From Comamonadaceae bacterium (GTDB lineage Bacteria; Pseudomonadota; Gammaproteobacteria; Burkholderiales; Burkholderiaceae_C): a stretch of 64,000 nucleotides of DNA. The notes under the pieces are model-generated. The model did no database searches, was not told the origin of the DNA, and was given only the letters and a program-made list of their open reading frames with translations. Made by a program: the position numbers and the translations under genes. Positions 9,675 through 18,499 of this stretch are shown in pieces. How positions within the stretch are numbered: position 1 is the first letter of the stretch; each line of letters opens with the position of its first letter. The stretch lies in NCBI GenBank assembly GCA_947455465.1, contig CANGNS010000019.1, forward strand, positions 1 to 64,000, given 5' to 3'.

Positions 9675-9707
9675 TTTGGGCGTTTTAATACCCAAAATGG
9701 GTATTTC
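9664..9707. repeat. Perfect 17-bp inverted repeat, putative operator over the start of the HTH gene
   Basis: GAAATACCCATTTTGGG at 9664-9680 is repeated exactly as its reverse complement at 9691-9707, with a 10-base AT-rich spacer. Each arm also contains a smaller dyad of the ATACCC/GGGTAT type. The element covers the first codons and upstream region of the leftward HTH gene. Its position and symmetry fit two dimer-binding sites for the encoded winged-helix protein (inference). Confidence 0.75.
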
Positions 9708-9731
9708 TGGAAGCCCTTCAGCATTGGAAGC

Positions 9732-10151
9732 TTAGGTTGATCGTTCTGCATATGGCTCATGGGTTAACGCGCTGGGCGCCTTCGCCCTTGCCCAATCGAC
9801 CGCGGCTGCAACATCTGCTGGCGTCACTTGGCGCTCGGCCAGCTTGGCGCGCACCTCATCACTGGCACCCAAAGTGGATGGCGCGTCCGTCTTGCAAAAC
9901 ACAACATCGAATGTGTACCCCATCGCACCAGCAACAAAGGCAATGGTCTGGACAGTGATGCTCTCGTGACCCGAGAGAACTTGTGACATACGATCACTGC
10001 TCCAGCCAAGTTTGCTTGCCAGGTCATCACGTGACATGCCGCACTCATGAAGCAGCAGCGTTAAATCTGCGGCCACATCAACTGTCTTTAGTTCTTCCGT
10101 CAGTCCTTTGTGGGCTGCAATCAGATCGCCGAAAAGTGGTTTGTTCGTCAT
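9732..10151 (-). CDS. XRE-family helix-turn-helix regulator
   Basis: The protein has 139 residues. The Cro/C1-type domain spans about residues 25-80, with MSRDDLASKLGWSSDRMSQVLSG as its helix-turn-helix. A 60-residue charged tail of unknown role follows. Such proteins often act as antitoxins or local repressors. No clear toxin partner of the RelE or HipA type is adjacent. The reading frame lies 58 bases downstream of the AlbA-type ATPase gene on the same strand, so it may regulate the island. The ribosome-binding site is weak (GAAAG). Confidence 0.75.
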   Translation of the reverse strand: MTNKPLFGDLIAAHKGLTEELKTVDVAADLTLLLHECGMSRDDLASKLGWSSDRMSQVLSGHESITVQTIAFVAGAMGYTFDVVFCKTDAPSTLGASDEVRAKLAERQVTPADVAAAVDWARAKAPSALTHEPYAERST

Positions 10152-10209
10152 GGCTATCTTTCATTTCATTTAATTCAATGCGACAAGACTTTGTTTTAAA
10201 TCATGGCAT

Positions 10210-12054
10210 TCATTTTGTGGTTTTGACAACCGAGCAATACGCCTGATCTGGCCGATTGGGCACACCTGGATGGCGCAACTCCAGCAAACCCTGATTGACC
10301 AATCCCGTCAAAATTCGCCTCTGCAGGTTTTCTGGGTCACGGCTCAACAAATCGGCTAAATCACGGGTGGTCAGCCATCGGGTGTCGCAAAGTCGCAACA
10401 CCAAAGTCTGCATTTCTGCCGTTGGCAACTTGGCTTTGAGTCTTGCTGGCTCTGCCAATGACAGGAGTTCGGGGCTCAAATGACGGGAGTCCCCCTCTAA
10501 ATGACGGGAGTCCCCGCCCAAATGACGGGAGTCACCCTCCAAATGACGGGAGCCCTCGGCCAATGGGGGGAAGTCCCCCGCCACGCGGTAACTGGCCCAG
10601 CGGCGCTGGTTCTGTTGCGTCAGCAGGCCATCGCGCACCAAGGTTTGGAGCACGCCAGTAATGTCTTTGGCGTGCTCGCCAGTGATTTCTTGCATGCGGG
10701 CATTGGTCACGCTGCCTTCTACCTGGGCGGTCACCACTGCTTGCACTGCTGTGGTGTCCAGCTTGGCAAAGCGGTCCCCAAAGCGCTGGCGCAAGGCCAA
10801 GTCCACTTCGTCAGGAATCAAGCTGACCATGGGCAGCACCAGCTTCACTCGGTCGGGCTGCAAAGACTCTTCCAACCTTGGCGAGCGCCAGTGCTGCGCA
10901 CGCCAGCCCGCCCGAATTTTGTCCATGCCCGAGCCCGCCTTGTCGCCACCGCCCATGAGCTGAAACATCAGCTGCAGGCTTTTGTTGCGGCACTCGCTTA
11001 CGCCGCCCTTCAAAAGCTGCTCTCGCGAAACAAGCAGGGAACCGGGGTTAGACAGTTCAATGCGGTCCGGGTAGCGCTCGATCACCACGCCGCCTTGGCC
11101 TCGGTGGTCAGCGTGCACCAGGGCGTTGACCACGGCCTCGCGCAGCGCCTCGTGAACGGCGGTGTCGTCTTTGCGGTACAGCTCGCGGTCCAGCTGAAAA
11201 GGCATCTTCAAGTCGCCCGACAAACGCTGCATGACACGCAAGTAAAACTGGAACAAGTTGCTTTCCCAAGTGCCATCGGGCACCACGCGGTCAGTCCAGC
11301 GCACGGCGGGGTCGTCGGACAAGCGTTCGCGGTAGTCCACATGAAAGGCGGGCAAGGCATCGCGCAGCGCCTCAAAGCGGCCAAACATCAACAAGCCCGC
11401 CACGGTGGCCCCCTCTAAGCCCGTAGCACGGTCGCGGCGCAAAGCGCTCAGCTTGGCCAGCAGCGGCGCATCGTCCAGGAGCAACCAAGGGTGATCTGGC
11501 GCACGAGATGCAAAGCGGTTGCGGTATTGCTTGACCGTGTCGGGGTCAAAATCTGGCAGACCGAAATGCTCCACGATGTGCGAATCGGCTGGCGTGTCGG
11601 ACTGGTCGGCCAGCATGCGGCGCACCTCATCGTCCGCGCAACGGTAGTCGCCCTCTTCGGCACGGCGGTAAGTGCCCGTCATGGGGTTGGGCCCCACAAA
11701 CACAGGGCGCTGAAGCCGCGAAGCACGCGGCACGCTCACCACCACAAACTGCCTGCCCTCGTCTTCTACCGTGCGCACATCGTCGTCGCGCAGCAGGTTG
11801 ACGCTGATTTTGTGCCGGTCGTTTAGCTGGCTCCACAGCACCGTGCGCAACTGCGCGGCATCGGGCACGCCCTCCCACACCAAGCCAGAAGCCTTTTCGG
11901 CCACGCCCAACACAATGGTGCCGCCCTGTGTGTTGGCCATGGCGGCATACGACTCCCAAAAACTGCCAGGCATGCCACCGCGTGCCGACTTGAATTCGGT
12001 GTCGATGCCCTCGGAGCTGGATTGGAGGATGGTGAAGAGGTCGCGCTGGGGCAT
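10210..12054 (-). CDS. AlbA_2/Schlafen-like ATP-binding protein (RecG-like transcriptional regulator family)
   Basis: The protein has 614 residues in three parts. An N-terminal AlbA_2 (Schlafen-like) domain at about 15-140 has the E-FKSARGG and NTQGGTIVLGV motifs. A GHKL-type ATPase segment at about 300-400 has the REAVVNALVHADHR motif and the LSNPGSL and GSGMDKI motifs. A C-terminal winged-helix region follows at about 545-610. The linker at about residues 498-526 is a seven-residue repeat (SRHL-GD). Members are common in defence islands and between type I restriction genes, where their function is not established. Its place next to an hsdR remnant fits that pattern. Start ATG 12054 follows GAAGAC. 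Confidence 0.8.
   Translation of the reverse strand: MPQRDLFTILQSSSEGIDTEFKSARGGMPGSFWESYAAMANTQGGTIVLGVAEKASGLVWEGVPDAAQLRTVLWSQLNDRHKISVNLLRDDDVRTVEDEGRQFVVVSVPRASRLQRPVFVGPNPMTGTYRRAEEGDYRCADDEVRRMLADQSDTPADSHIVEHFGLPDFDPDTVKQYRNRFASRAPDHPWLLLDDAPLLAKLSALRRDRATGLEGATVAGLLMFGRFEALRDALPAFHVDYRERLSDDPAVRWTDRVVPDGTWESNLFQFYLRVMQRLSGDLKMPFQLDRELYRKDDTAVHEALREAVVNALVHADHRGQGGVVIERYPDRIELSNPGSLLVSREQLLKGGVSECRNKSLQLMFQLMGGGDKAGSGMDKIRAGWRAQHWRSPRLEESLQPDRVKLVLPMVSLIPDEVDLALRQRFGDRFAKLDTTAVQAVVTAQVEGSVTNARMQEITGEHAKDITGVLQTLVRDGLLTQQNQRRWASYRVAGDFPPLAEGSRHLEGDSRHLGGDSRHLEGDSRHLSPELLSLAEPARLKAKLPTAEMQTLVLRLCDTRWLTTRDLADLLSRDPENLQRRILTGLVNQGLLELRHPGVPNRPDQAYCSVVKTTK
10478..10561. repeat. Four 21-bp tandem repeats inside the AlbA-type gene
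   Basis: Four units beginning AAATGACGGGAG start at 10478, 10499, 10520 and 10541, and a decayed fifth unit reaches about 10582. Each unit is seven codons, so copy-number change keeps the frame and only lengthens or shortens the linker (SRHL-GD repeats) between the ATPase domain and the C-terminal winged helix. Confidence 0.9.
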
Positions 12055-12075
12055 GTCTTCAGTTTGAAATCAGCG

Positions 12076-12783
12076 TCAAAGTGTCGAGTCGTCGCTATGC
12101 GTTTGAGGATGAAGGAGTTCTGCACGCTCCAACTCCCACGCGGCTCTTTCCCCATCACGATCAACCTGAGAATAGCCATCTACTTTTAAACGTTTGAAAC
12201 CACTTGCAAAGTGATCAACGTTTTTTGCAATTGATTCGATCTGCTTACTAATCTTCAGTAATGGTGGTTCACCAATTCGTCTTATCCCCTTGAGTTCTGA
12301 CAAATCCAATACACATGGCATTTCATATCGAACGCCTATTGCATTTCGATATCTGCACACTACATGGACTCGTGTCGTCAGCTTAGTTTCATGGCCTTCT
12401 GTCAAGTTTGTCCAGTAGGACGAAAACTCTTGATCGGGACCAAGATAAACCAACCCTTTTGAAAAACAGTTCAGTTTCTCCAATGAAGCAACAAGATTAT
12501 TTACTTTCTCGCTGACGGTATCTGAGCGGAGCTCAAAAGATATGTCATATGCGGGGCCTAGGCCGATATTGCGGATAGCCACATCCAGAAGATTGATCAA
12601 CTCATCACGAACTTTGTAGGTAACCTGGATGTGCGGCTCTGTTTGCGCCTCCCGCATTCTGCGTGTCTCACTCACTAATCGCGCATTCAACCAAGCAGTA
12701 ACCACGGTAGCGACCGTGACAACCAGCGAAAATACTAGGCTAATAAAACCTGTGTTCTTGTTAATCTCGTCAATAAAGTTCAT
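12076..12783 (-). CDS. Membrane-anchored protein of unknown function
   Basis: The protein has 235 residues. One membrane helix (about residues 12-33, FISLVFSLVVTVATVVTAW) is followed by a short charged linker (RLVSETRRMREAQTEPHI) and a soluble, beta-rich domain of about 150 residues with the segments VAIRNIGLGPAYDISFEL and YLGPDQEF. The C-terminus is helical (SIAKNVDHFASGFKRLKVD). I recognise this as a widespread family of unknown function. The gene is AT-richer than the chromosomal backbone. A GAGGAA ribosome-binding site precedes ATG 12783. It follows the TIR-like gene by 48 bases on the same strand, which suggests the two are made together. Confidence 0.75.
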   Translation of the reverse strand: MNFIDEINKNTGFISLVFSLVVTVATVVTAWLNARLVSETRRMREAQTEPHIQVTYKVRDELINLLDVAIRNIGLGPAYDISFELRSDTVSEKVNNLVASLEKLNCFSKGLVYLGPDQEFSSYWTNLTEGHETKLTTRVHVVCRYRNAIGVRYEMPCVLDLSELKGIRRIGEPPLLKISKQIESIAKNVDHFASGFKRLKVDGYSQVDRDGERAAWELERAELLHPQTHSDDSTL

Positions 12784-12831
12784 GTATTCCTCGCACTGTT
12801 AAATCACCCAAAAAAACTTGCGTAATAACGT

Positions 12832-13608
12832 CTAAAACGGAATCTTTTCGTCAGTTGGCTTTATTGGCTGTTTCTTCAATGAAAACAATAATTCATTGGC
12901 ATCTATCCAAGACCACCCTGAATCTGTAAGTCGCGTCGTACTGTATGCCTCATCTCGATGCTCGTCCCACTCGTTGACAAATTCGATGAGTTGCTTTGCG
13001 TTCAATCGGCGCAACGCAAGAGAAAATCCAATAGCGGTTAATCCCGAACGCTCGCAGTCAACCTTAAGCGAGTAAAGCGTAATGGACGCGCCGGGTAGCG
13101 CCGTTTCACCAGCCAAAATAGCGAGCACCATTAATTCGGTTTGTGAAAGACCTTGGGTTGGTGCAATTTGATCAGCCTCGGCAATCTGACGGAGTGCTGC
13201 TGACTTATTCAACATTGCCTTGATTCGTTCACACACCGAAATCCTGAGCTTGTCAAAATCACTTGTCGATTCAGGCTTGTAGCTGATTACCGTCCTGTGC
13301 TGAATGTCAAAAGGATATTTGGTCGATGTCCGTTCGTTGGAGCAAACCATGACAACCGGACGTCCACTGGCGAAAGCAAAACCCAACTCGTACCAAACGT
13401 TAGGGTTATCAGACGTAATGTCCGCAAGACAGACCGCCGCGTTGCGAATTCCTTCTTCAATGGCCTCGATGGGAACATCAACGCCGGGATCGCGATCAAC
13501 ACGATATGGTTCAAGACCAGCTTCTTCAATTGCAGGGACGTAAACGTCATCGAAACGTTTGTCGAACTTGCCCGAATCAAAAGGCTGAATTACGAAACAA
13601 GTAGGCAT
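12832..13608 (-). CDS. TIR/nucleoside 2-deoxyribosyltransferase-like protein with C-terminal winged helix
   Basis: In this 258-residue protein, residues 1-120 form a Rossmann-like domain opening with CFVIQPFD and carrying the hallmark DITSDNPNVWYELG at 63-76. This corresponds to the catalytic motif of nucleoside 2-deoxyribosyltransferases and related TIR-like NAD-cleaving domains, and Glu74 is the likely nucleophile. Residues from about 150 to 250 look like a winged-helix domain (SQTELMVLAILAGE, ALRRLNAKQLIEF, STTRLTDSGWSWID). Family knowledge allows cleavage of NAD or a nucleotide, but activity is inferred. Base composition is AT-rich. The start overlaps the end of the hsdR remnant by 32 bases, and the gene precedes the membrane-anchored protein. 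Confidence 0.7.
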   Translation of the reverse strand: MPTCFVIQPFDSGKFDKRFDDVYVPAIEEAGLEPYRVDRDPGVDVPIEAIEEGIRNAAVCLADITSDNPNVWYELGFAFASGRPVVMVCSNERTSTKYPFDIQHRTVISYKPESTSDFDKLRISVCERIKAMLNKSAALRQIAEADQIAPTQGLSQTELMVLAILAGETALPGASITLYSLKVDCERSGLTAIGFSLALRRLNAKQLIEFVNEWDEHRDEAYSTTRLTDSGWSWIDANELLFSLKKQPIKPTDEKIPF

Positions 13609-14050
13609 AGGAATCTTTCAAAAAGGGGCTGTACTGAATTTTGTCTGGGGCCAGCAGCTCGGGCCGGAAAAATGCAAACACCGGGCGAGAACGCGGCTGC
13701 GGGTCCAGGCCGTTAGTGAACTGGGTCTCGATTCCGGTGGACTCAAACAAGAATGGCAAAGGCCCATGCCAAGCGGGCAAAGCGGCGGGCAGACCTTGGG
13801 AATAACGCCCGGATTGAGGCTCCGCGCCTATGAGTGTGCTGCCTTGCTTTTTGGTCTCGATCACGCCGCAGGCTTTGCCATCGACATATAGCAAATAATC
13901 CGCCACACCATGGCCGGGGTTAAGCGGAAATTCACACACCGCCACACCTTGCGCGGCATGGAGATTGGCATCTTTCATATCGCATGCATGCCAGCCTGCT
14001 TGGGTAAGCAATTGGTCGCTATGGATACATATGCGGGCTTCAGGCGTCAT
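13577..14050 (-). pseudogene. hsdR: Truncated type I restriction endonuclease subunit R (N-terminal fragment)
   Basis: The first about 135 residues match the N-terminal nuclease domain of HsdR. ATG 14050 opens MTPEARICIHSDQ, and the PD-(D/E)XK residues are Asp51 (GVADYLLYVDG), Glu65 and Lys67 (GVIETKK). The conserved RYSQGLPAALPAW and STGIETQFTNGLDP segments are present. The frame leaves homology just after FFRPELLA, near 13650, and stops at 13577. The helicase motor of about 600-900 residues is absent. The DNA after the break becomes the leader and start of the TIR-like gene, so a deletion or insertion joined the two. No hsdM or hsdS is nearby. The nuclease fragment alone is unlikely to restrict DNA. 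Confidence 0.8.
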
Positions 14051-14251
14051 GCATGCAAAACCATAATCATTTTTAATATAAAATTTATTATAGACACGAA
14101 CTGGGGTAAACAGAAATGCGTGTTTGTGCGCCCTACTCTGCGGGTTGTGGTGCATTACCCGCAGCGCGTGTGCTTTGCTGCGCTGGCGGTGCTCTAAGCC
14201 AGTCAAGTTAAATTTTTTTACCCGTAAGATTGCCTTTTTAGAAAGTGTTTT
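14051..14251. promoter_or_regulatory. AT-rich divergent promoter region of the island
   Basis: This region separates the leftward hsdR remnant from the rightward NUDIX gene. TATAAT on the minus strand at 14092-14087 is a good -10 box for the leftward genes, but no clear -35 box is spaced correctly. A perfect 8-bp hairpin (CTGCGGGT at 14138-14145 pairing with 14157-14164) lies in the middle. The last 45 bases before ATG 14252 are T-rich, with only a weak ribosome-binding site (GAAAG). Confidence 0.45.
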
Positions 14252-15022
14252 ATGTGGCTCATCACACGCTATGGATTCTTTAGCGTTGTTGAAAAATCAG
14301 GGGACAAAGCCAAGGCCTGCCTGACGGTACGCAGCCGGGTGCGCGCCGACCTGGAGCGCTTGCGCGAGGCCTTGCTGCCCGAACTGGGCGACATCACCGA
14401 AAGCCACCACACCGACTACCGCTTCAGGGCCAAGGCCAGCAAGGTAGCCATCGGGCAGGCGCTGGCGCAGGCGGCGATGGACATTGACTACAGCAATTTC
14501 AAAAACGTGGTGGCCAGCGAACAAGGCTATGAGCGGGCGCACCTGTACGGCGACGTATGGTCCGTGCTCTACCCATTGCAAAAGGCCCTGCCCAAGCCAC
14601 TCGCGATAGCCAAGGCGCAGTCGTATGGCGGGGTGTTGATCAACGATGCGAAGCACATCTTGTTGCGCGAGCCGTCTAACCACTACGACGGCTATGTGTG
14701 GACTTTTGCCAAAGGCCTGCCCGAAAAAGGCGACACGCCCGAGCAAACTGCGCTGCGCGAAGTGAAGGAAGAAACTGGCTACAGCACAACGATTCTGGAC
14801 GTGCTTCCAGGCGTTTTTCGCAGTGCCTTTGGCAGCGCCGCCTATTTTGTGATGGCCCCCGTCGGCAAACCCGGCCCGCACGATTTTGAAACCCAGTCCA
14901 TCCGCTGGGCCAGCTTTGAAGAAGCCTACGCACTGATCAACCTGGCCACTAACCCCAAAGGCAAAGCCCGCGACCTGGCCGTGCTAAAGGCGGCGCGGAA
15001 GTGGGTTGAGGGAAATATTTAG
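14252..15022 (+). CDS. NUDIX hydrolase fused to an uncharacterised N-terminal domain
   Basis: The protein has 256 residues. The N-terminal domain (1-110, MWLITRYGFFSVVEKSGDK to AHLYGDVWSVLYPLQ) belongs to a small family that I know as stand-alone proteins of unknown function. Residues from about 118 to 250 form a NUDIX domain with the box G155-x5-D161-x7-REVKEETGY. The first box Glu is Asp here, while the metal-binding REVKEE core is intact. NUDIX enzymes hydrolyse nucleoside diphosphates linked to another group (X), and the substrate is unknown. The gene begins the rightward part of the island, and the PD-(D/E)XK gene starts 17 bases after it. Confidence 0.8.
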   Translation: MWLITRYGFFSVVEKSGDKAKACLTVRSRVRADLERLREALLPELGDITESHHTDYRFRAKASKVAIGQALAQAAMDIDYSNFKNVVASEQGYERAHLYGDVWSVLYPLQKALPKPLAIAKAQSYGGVLINDAKHILLREPSNHYDGYVWTFAKGLPEKGDTPEQTALREVKEETGYSTTILDVLPGVFRSAFGSAAYFVMAPVGKPGPHDFETQSIRWASFEEAYALINLATNPKGKARDLAVLKAARKWVEGNI

Positions 15023-15039
15023 TTAATCATCAGCACTTC

Positions 15040-16047
15040 ATGGACACAAATATGAGCTTTTTTCTATTGCAAGATAACTCGTTGAAGGGGGCGAAGCAAG
15101 CGACCAAACAACAATCGCTAAAAGACATGAAGATTAAAGAAGATCAACTCAGAGACTTGGCAGCCGAGCAAATAGCCACTATTTTCGAGGGTGAAAATCT
15201 ATTTCTCATTTGCACGGAATATCAAGGGTGGGACGCCAATATTCGCCGTCTTGACATATTGGCAATTGATAAGAAGCAACACATTGTTGTCATTGAAATA
15301 AAGCGCGACGACACGGGAGCGCATGCCGAATTGCAGGCCTTGCGATACGCAGCCATGCTGTCAGTCTGCAACTTAGATAATCTGATTACAGCTGGGCTCG
15401 ATTACCGCGAAAAGAAATCCGCGTCAATTCAAAGACAGGACTATGAAGACGAGCTATGCGCGTTTTTAGGCGTCGATGACACGAGCCTGATTGCACTCAA
15501 AGAAATCCCAAGGATATTTTTGGTGTCCAGTGATTTCAGCAAAGACTTGACGACCTTGGTACTTTGGTTGAATGATAAATTTGGCAGGGAAAATGAGGAT
15601 TCGAGTGGGATGGATATCTCGTGCTTCAAAGCCAATATTGTTGAAATGGAAAACGGAAATATTCTTTATATTGACCAAATTATTCCCATCCCAAACAGTA
15701 GTGATTATCAAGTGAAAGCGCGGGTCAAGTTAAGTAATGATATTGCTGCAGCCGTGATAAAGAAAAAGCCCTTCGCCTGGAAAACTCTGGAGGAAAAAGG
15801 GCTTCTTAAACCAGGAGTTGTTATTGAAAACATTAAAAATATTGAAAATATCCAAGCTGAAGACTCCATAGCAATTTATCAAGGCGGAGGGAAATTTGAA
15901 TGGAAAGGCCAGACTTACGCCTCTCTCAATCAAGTAACCGAATACTTGTGGAAAGCGTATAGCCTGCCCTTTGGAAACGTGCAGACACCAAAATATTGGC
16001 GTAGAAAAGGCGCCACCCAGTCACTTTCTGACGAGGCGGGCACCTAA
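15040..16047 (+). CDS. Predicted PD-(D/E)XK nuclease-like protein of unknown role
   Basis: The protein has 335 residues numbered from ATG 15040. Another ATG at 15052 is equally possible. The segment RRLDILAIDKKQHIVVIEIKRDD (around Asp72, Glu86, Lys88), followed by a helix with Gln99, is a PD-(D/E)XK fold signature of the NucS/DUF91 type. The C-terminal 60 residues (IYQGGGKFEWKGQTYASLNQVTEYLWKAYSL) resemble small DNA-binding add-on modules that end some restriction-associated proteins, but I cannot name the family. The gene is clearly AT-richer than the backbone (many AAT, ATT and AAA codons), which points to recent transfer. It ends 37 bases before the convergent P450 gene. Confidence 0.7.
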   Translation: MDTNMSFFLLQDNSLKGAKQATKQQSLKDMKIKEDQLRDLAAEQIATIFEGENLFLICTEYQGWDANIRRLDILAIDKKQHIVVIEIKRDDTGAHAELQALRYAAMLSVCNLDNLITAGLDYREKKSASIQRQDYEDELCAFLGVDDTSLIALKEIPRIFLVSSDFSKDLTTLVLWLNDKFGRENEDSSGMDISCFKANIVEMENGNILYIDQIIPIPNSSDYQVKARVKLSNDIAAAVIKKKPFAWKTLEEKGLLKPGVVIENIKNIENIQAEDSIAIYQGGGKFEWKGQTYASLNQVTEYLWKAYSLPFGNVQTPKYWRRKGATQSLSDEAGT

Positions 16048-16084
16048 TTCACGGCTGGTCATTCCACAAAGTGGAAATCGCTAA

Positions 16085-17338
16085 CTAAGCCTTACCCCAA
16101 ACCACCTCCACCCGCTCCAAGCCATGAAAGTGGTACACATCCTTCACCACCGGCCGCTGCGCCAGGCGCAGGCCCGGCAGTCGGGCAAACAGAATCGGCA
16201 AAGCCACCTGTAACTCCAGCCGTGCCAGCGGGGCGCCTATGCAAAAGTGAATGCCTGCGCCAAAGGACAGGTTGGCGCCCTCGTTGCGTGCAGGCCTGAA
16301 GGCCAGGGGGTCGGAAAACTTGTGTGGGTCCAGGTTGGCGGCGGCCAAAATCAGGCCGATGCTTTGGCCTTTTTGCAGGGCCACGCCGGAGGCCAGCTCC
16401 ACGTCTTGCAGCGCGTAGCGCGAAAAAATATGCACTGGTGCGCGGATGCGCAAGCACTCCTCCACGGTTGCGGCGGTGCTTGCCTCGTCTGCAAACAAGC
16501 TATGCGGAGCCAAGCCGCTGTCCAAAATAGTGGTCACGGCGTTGCCGATCTGGTGCACCGTGGCCTCGTGCCCGGCGTTGAGCAGCACGATGATGGTGGA
16601 GACCAACTCGTCCTCGGCCATAGGCTGGCCGCCGTGCGCGGTGGCAATCATGGTGCTGATGAGATCGTCTTGGGGCGCACGCCGGCGCTCGGCGATCAGG
16701 CTGCGCACGTAGGCGGAAAATTCGGCAGCCGCTTGGTTGGCCGCCTGCTCGTCGGCCAGGGTACGCCCGAACATGTACATGCGCACGTAGTCGTGCGACC
16801 AGCGCAGCAACTGCGGCCCCATGGCCTCGGGCACGCCCAGCAAGCGCGCGATGATGGTGACCGGAATAATGTCCGCAAAGGCCGCCAGCAACTCCACCTG
16901 GCCTTGGGCGGCAAAGCCGTCGATCAGCTGGTGCGCCAGCGCTGCGATTTCGGGCCGGAAGCGCTCAATCTGGCGTGACACAAAAGCGCGGTTGACCATG
17001 GTGCGCAAGCGTGTGTGCTCGGGCGGCTCCAGGGCCAGCAAGGACCACTGCTCGCTGTGGTCAAAGTCGCACAGGTGCGGCTGGGGCGGCGCCAGGCCCA
17101 GCTCTTGGCGGGTAGCCACATGCAGTATTTGCCGGCCAAAGCGTTTGTCGCGCAGCAGGCTGTTGACCTGCTCGTAGCCACAGCAAAACCACTGCGCTTG
17201 CTCCTGCCAATAAAACAGCGGGCACTGGGCATGCAGCGCGGCGTAGGCGGCGTTGGGGTTGCGATAAAAAGCCGGGTCGCGCGCGTTGAGCGACACGCGG
17301 CGGGTGACGGGGTCGATACTCAAAATGGGAACTTGCAT
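16085..17338 (-). CDS. Cytochrome P450
   Basis: This 417-residue soluble bacterial P450 has the usual three signatures. The I-helix has LLNAGHEAT, the K-helix ExxR is EECLR, and the haem loop is LSFGAGIHFCIGAPLARLE with the thiolate ligand at Cys366. The family inserts one atom of O2 into organic substrates, with electrons from a ferredoxin or flavodoxin. No redox partner gene is adjacent. It is 42 bases downstream of the formaldehyde dehydrogenase gene on the same strand, so the two may share a transcript. A demethylating P450 would produce the formaldehyde that this neighbour removes. That substrate class is inference. Confidence 0.92.
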   Translation of the reverse strand: MQVPILSIDPVTRRVSLNARDPAFYRNPNAAYAALHAQCPLFYWQEQAQWFCCGYEQVNSLLRDKRFGRQILHVATRQELGLAPPQPHLCDFDHSEQWSLLALEPPEHTRLRTMVNRAFVSRQIERFRPEIAALAHQLIDGFAAQGQVELLAAFADIIPVTIIARLLGVPEAMGPQLLRWSHDYVRMYMFGRTLADEQAANQAAAEFSAYVRSLIAERRRAPQDDLISTMIATAHGGQPMAEDELVSTIIVLLNAGHEATVHQIGNAVTTILDSGLAPHSLFADEASTAATVEECLRIRAPVHIFSRYALQDVELASGVALQKGQSIGLILAAANLDPHKFSDPLAFRPARNEGANLSFGAGIHFCIGAPLARLELQVALPILFARLPGLRLAQRPVVKDVYHFHGLERVEVVWGKA

Positions 17339-17380
17339 GAAAGCAGCCAGGCCGAAAACGCGTACCGTTGAGCGCGGACT

Positions 17381-18499
<1,119 letters not shown>

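Noticed and set aside
10478..10582. CRISPR-like array
   Set aside because: The 21-bp units are directly adjacent without unique spacers and encode a heptapeptide repeat in an intact gene.
9285..16047. Prophage
   Set aside because: No integrase, capsid, portal, terminase or lysis genes are present. The content is restriction- and regulator-like only.
16062..16076. TTCCAC-AAA-GTGGAA hairpin between convergent genes as a terminator
   Set aside because: The stem has six pairs and a three-base loop, with no T-run on either side, so it was not listed as a terminator.
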